NCBI GenBank assembly: GCA_017515325.1
Contig: JAFWGA010000008.1
Span: forward strand, 24,481 to 88,480
Length of the DNA stretch: 64,000 bases
Source of the DNA: Blautia sp.
GTDB lineage: Bacteria; Bacillota; Clostridia; Lachnospirales; Lachnospiraceae
Direction: 5' to 3'
The notes below the pieces were generated by a model, which made no database searches, was not told the origin of the DNA, and saw nothing but the letters and a program-made list of their open reading frames with translations. Position numbers and translations under genes: made by a program. Below are positions 62,979-64,000 of the stretch, one piece after another (the first letter of the stretch is position 1; the number at the start of each line of letters is the position of its first letter).

Positions 62979-63282
62979 TTCGGGGCGCCTCCTTTCGTGT
63001 CATAGTGTTATCGTATTTGCATGAGTGTACTGCGGAATCATACCGCTGCTGCAGTGAATACTTGGCGCGGAAAAGGAAACAAAATGCAAGTATATTGTTT
63101 GCCTTCTGTTATAATTATAAATGTTTATTTCGCAATGTCAATCCGTTATGCTCCTTGGCTTTGGTATTTTATCCGAAATGACGCCAGAAAACCGGAACGT
63201 TTTTTTACATGGTAACAGATTATGTTTTAATCACAAGGTTGGGCGTAAGGCTTTTTACCTCAAATCCTTTTTGCTTCAAATC
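62979..63282. other. Intergenic region
   Basis: About 300 AT-rich bases holding the upstream region of the minus-strand LRR gene. No gene or known RNA was recognised; the short open frames here lack ribosome sites. Confidence 0.5.
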
Positions 63283-63402
63283 AATTTACTGATAATGTTC
63301 CAAAACCTATGGTAATCCTCTTTGAAACGCTCTATAATAGTCTCAGTTATAATAAGATAATTTCCGAGGGAGGTGATGAAAACCTGTTGAAGAGATTTTT
63401 TT
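63283..63402 (+). repeat. Direct duplication, first copy (second at 63877-64000)
   Basis: Both copies read ATGTTCCAAAACCTATGGTA or a one-base variant, then ATCCTCTTTGAAACG, two TATAAT boxes, a GAGG ribosome site, an ATG and GTTGAAGAGATTTTT, with roughly 90% identity over ~120 bases and a ~595-base offset. The duplicated unit therefore carries a promoter region and the 5' end of a gene. The second copy is cut by the window end. Confidence 0.85.
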
Positions 63403-63739
63403 CATTGGTAATAGCGCTTCCTGTTGATGATGTCAAACGGTTGTTCAGTCTGTTAGGAGTTTTTTTGCTCTCCTCCGATATCTCGAATTTTTATTCGACT
63501 ATCATTCCGGTGGCAAAGGGGGCTGGGTTGTATTTATATATGGTACCGGGGCATTGGGGATCCTAACCACAATAATGCTGAAGCAAAATGCATTATTGTT
63601 TCTATGTTACCGCTTGGAACGGAGTTATATTCCGGAAAAGACCGTTGAAATATCTAAAGATGCATTTGAAGTCTTAAGGAATCTTACCATTTATGGTATG
63701 GAAGGTAGTTTTTCTTCAAGCTTGTGCTGGGTTGGATGA
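63376..63739 (+). pseudogene. Broken paralogue of the gene starting at 63968
   Basis: The ATG at 63376 is followed by a stop after four codons because one C has been added relative to the second copy (AAACCTG against AAACTG), and a T run has also grown by one. Correcting both joins the start to a frame reading VIALPVDDVKRLFSLLGVFL and SSDISNFYSTIIPVAKGAG; a further shift near 63540 leads to GILTTIMLKQNALLFLCY. Function not recognised; short hydrophobic segments are present. Confidence 0.6.
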
Positions 63740-63876
63740 GAATACTTCTGCTCTGACGAATGTTTTGAAATTGCTTATTGTGATCATCATATATACCATG
63801 AAATATAGTTGATAACATCCTTCGATCACGGGATACATTATTACCTTGACATCAAAAATTATGGCTCTGTCACACC

Positions 63877-64000
63877 AAATTACTGATATTGTTCCAAAAC
63901 CTATGGTAATCCTCTTTGAAACGTTCTATAATAATCTCGGTTATAATTAAGATAATATCCGAGGTGGATGATGAAAACTGTTGAAGAGATTTTTGCATTG
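63877..64000 (+). repeat. Direct duplication, second copy (cut by the window edge)
   Basis: Matches 63283-63402; see there. TATAAT occurs twice (TCTATAATAAT and GTTATAATTAAG), upstream of the GAGG site. Confidence 0.85.
63968..64000 (+). CDS. 5' end of an uncharacterised gene (partial)
   Basis: ATG-ATG after GAGGTGG opens MMKTVEEIFAL, running off the window. It is the intact form of the start that is broken in the copy at 63376. Nothing can be said about function from eleven codons beyond likeness to the preceding pseudogene. Confidence 0.5.
   Translation, partial: MMKTVEEIFAL

Overview
The window reads as chromosome of an anaerobic Bacillota, most likely a gut Clostridia (Lachnospiraceae- or Christensenellales-like); this placement is inferred from gene content, not computed. 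Pointers are strong AGGAGG ribosome sites, TTGACA/TATAAT promoters, a superoxide reductase, a radical-SAM peptide cluster, an ammonium channel fused to P-II, a cobalamin riboswitch ahead of a B12-type ABC transporter, an alpha-galactosidase locus with a TPR/DUF5107 protein, and large secreted BspA-like leucine-rich-repeat proteins. No tRNA, rRNA, CRISPR array, intact transposase or prophage was recognised.

Layout. 0-3.5 kb: 3' part of pyrG, then a macrodomain-HTH protein and a von Willebrand A protein. 3.6-8.6 kb: a dispersed repeat, a multi-hairpin leader, an Amt/P-II fusion and a PEP/pyruvate-binding protein broken by a frameshift. 8.7-20.6 kb: a flavodoxin/nitrilase group, an M28 peptidase behind a structured leader or ncRNA, then a graveyard of remnants (hydrolases, recombinase, UvrA, YfcE-type phosphodiesterase, GH51) among intact small genes (DUF3990, MBL hydrolase, DUF998, XRE regulator, tyrosine phosphatase). 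20.7-30.4 kb: flavocytochrome-type reductase, RecQ, a B12-type ABC transporter under a cobalamin riboswitch, a GGGGACGGTTC repeat array, nitroreductase, and a GNAT/ProXp-type fusion. 30.6-38.7 kb: two consecutive very large proteins, each with an amino-acid-permease-like membrane half joined to signalling domains (GGDEF-REC-GGDEF-EAL; histidine kinase-REC-hydrolase). 38.7-45 kb: a RiPP cluster (HPr-kinase-like protein, two PqqD proteins, radical SAM/SPASM enzyme, 67-residue precursor, TraX-like membrane protein, ABC exporter) ending in superoxide reductase. 45-55.7 kb: zinc-ribbon protein, esterase-like hydrolase, GH36 alpha-galactosidase, DUF5107/TPR protein and an RbsABC/AraF-like sugar transporter. 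55.8-64 kb: secretome region with a cystatin-like protein, a lysozyme-like/ricin/LRR protein and a CUB/LRR protein, ending in a duplicated small locus cut by the window edge.

How it works together. The best candidates for undescribed biology are the RiPP operon, whose kinase, radical SAM enzyme, TraX homologue and exporter suggest a multiply modified two-cysteine peptide, and the adjacent transporter-receptors that may turn amino-acid availability into c-di-GMP and phosphorelay signals. A family of about 137-bp intergenic repeats with a built-in terminator hairpin runs through the window and lies beside several broken genes.
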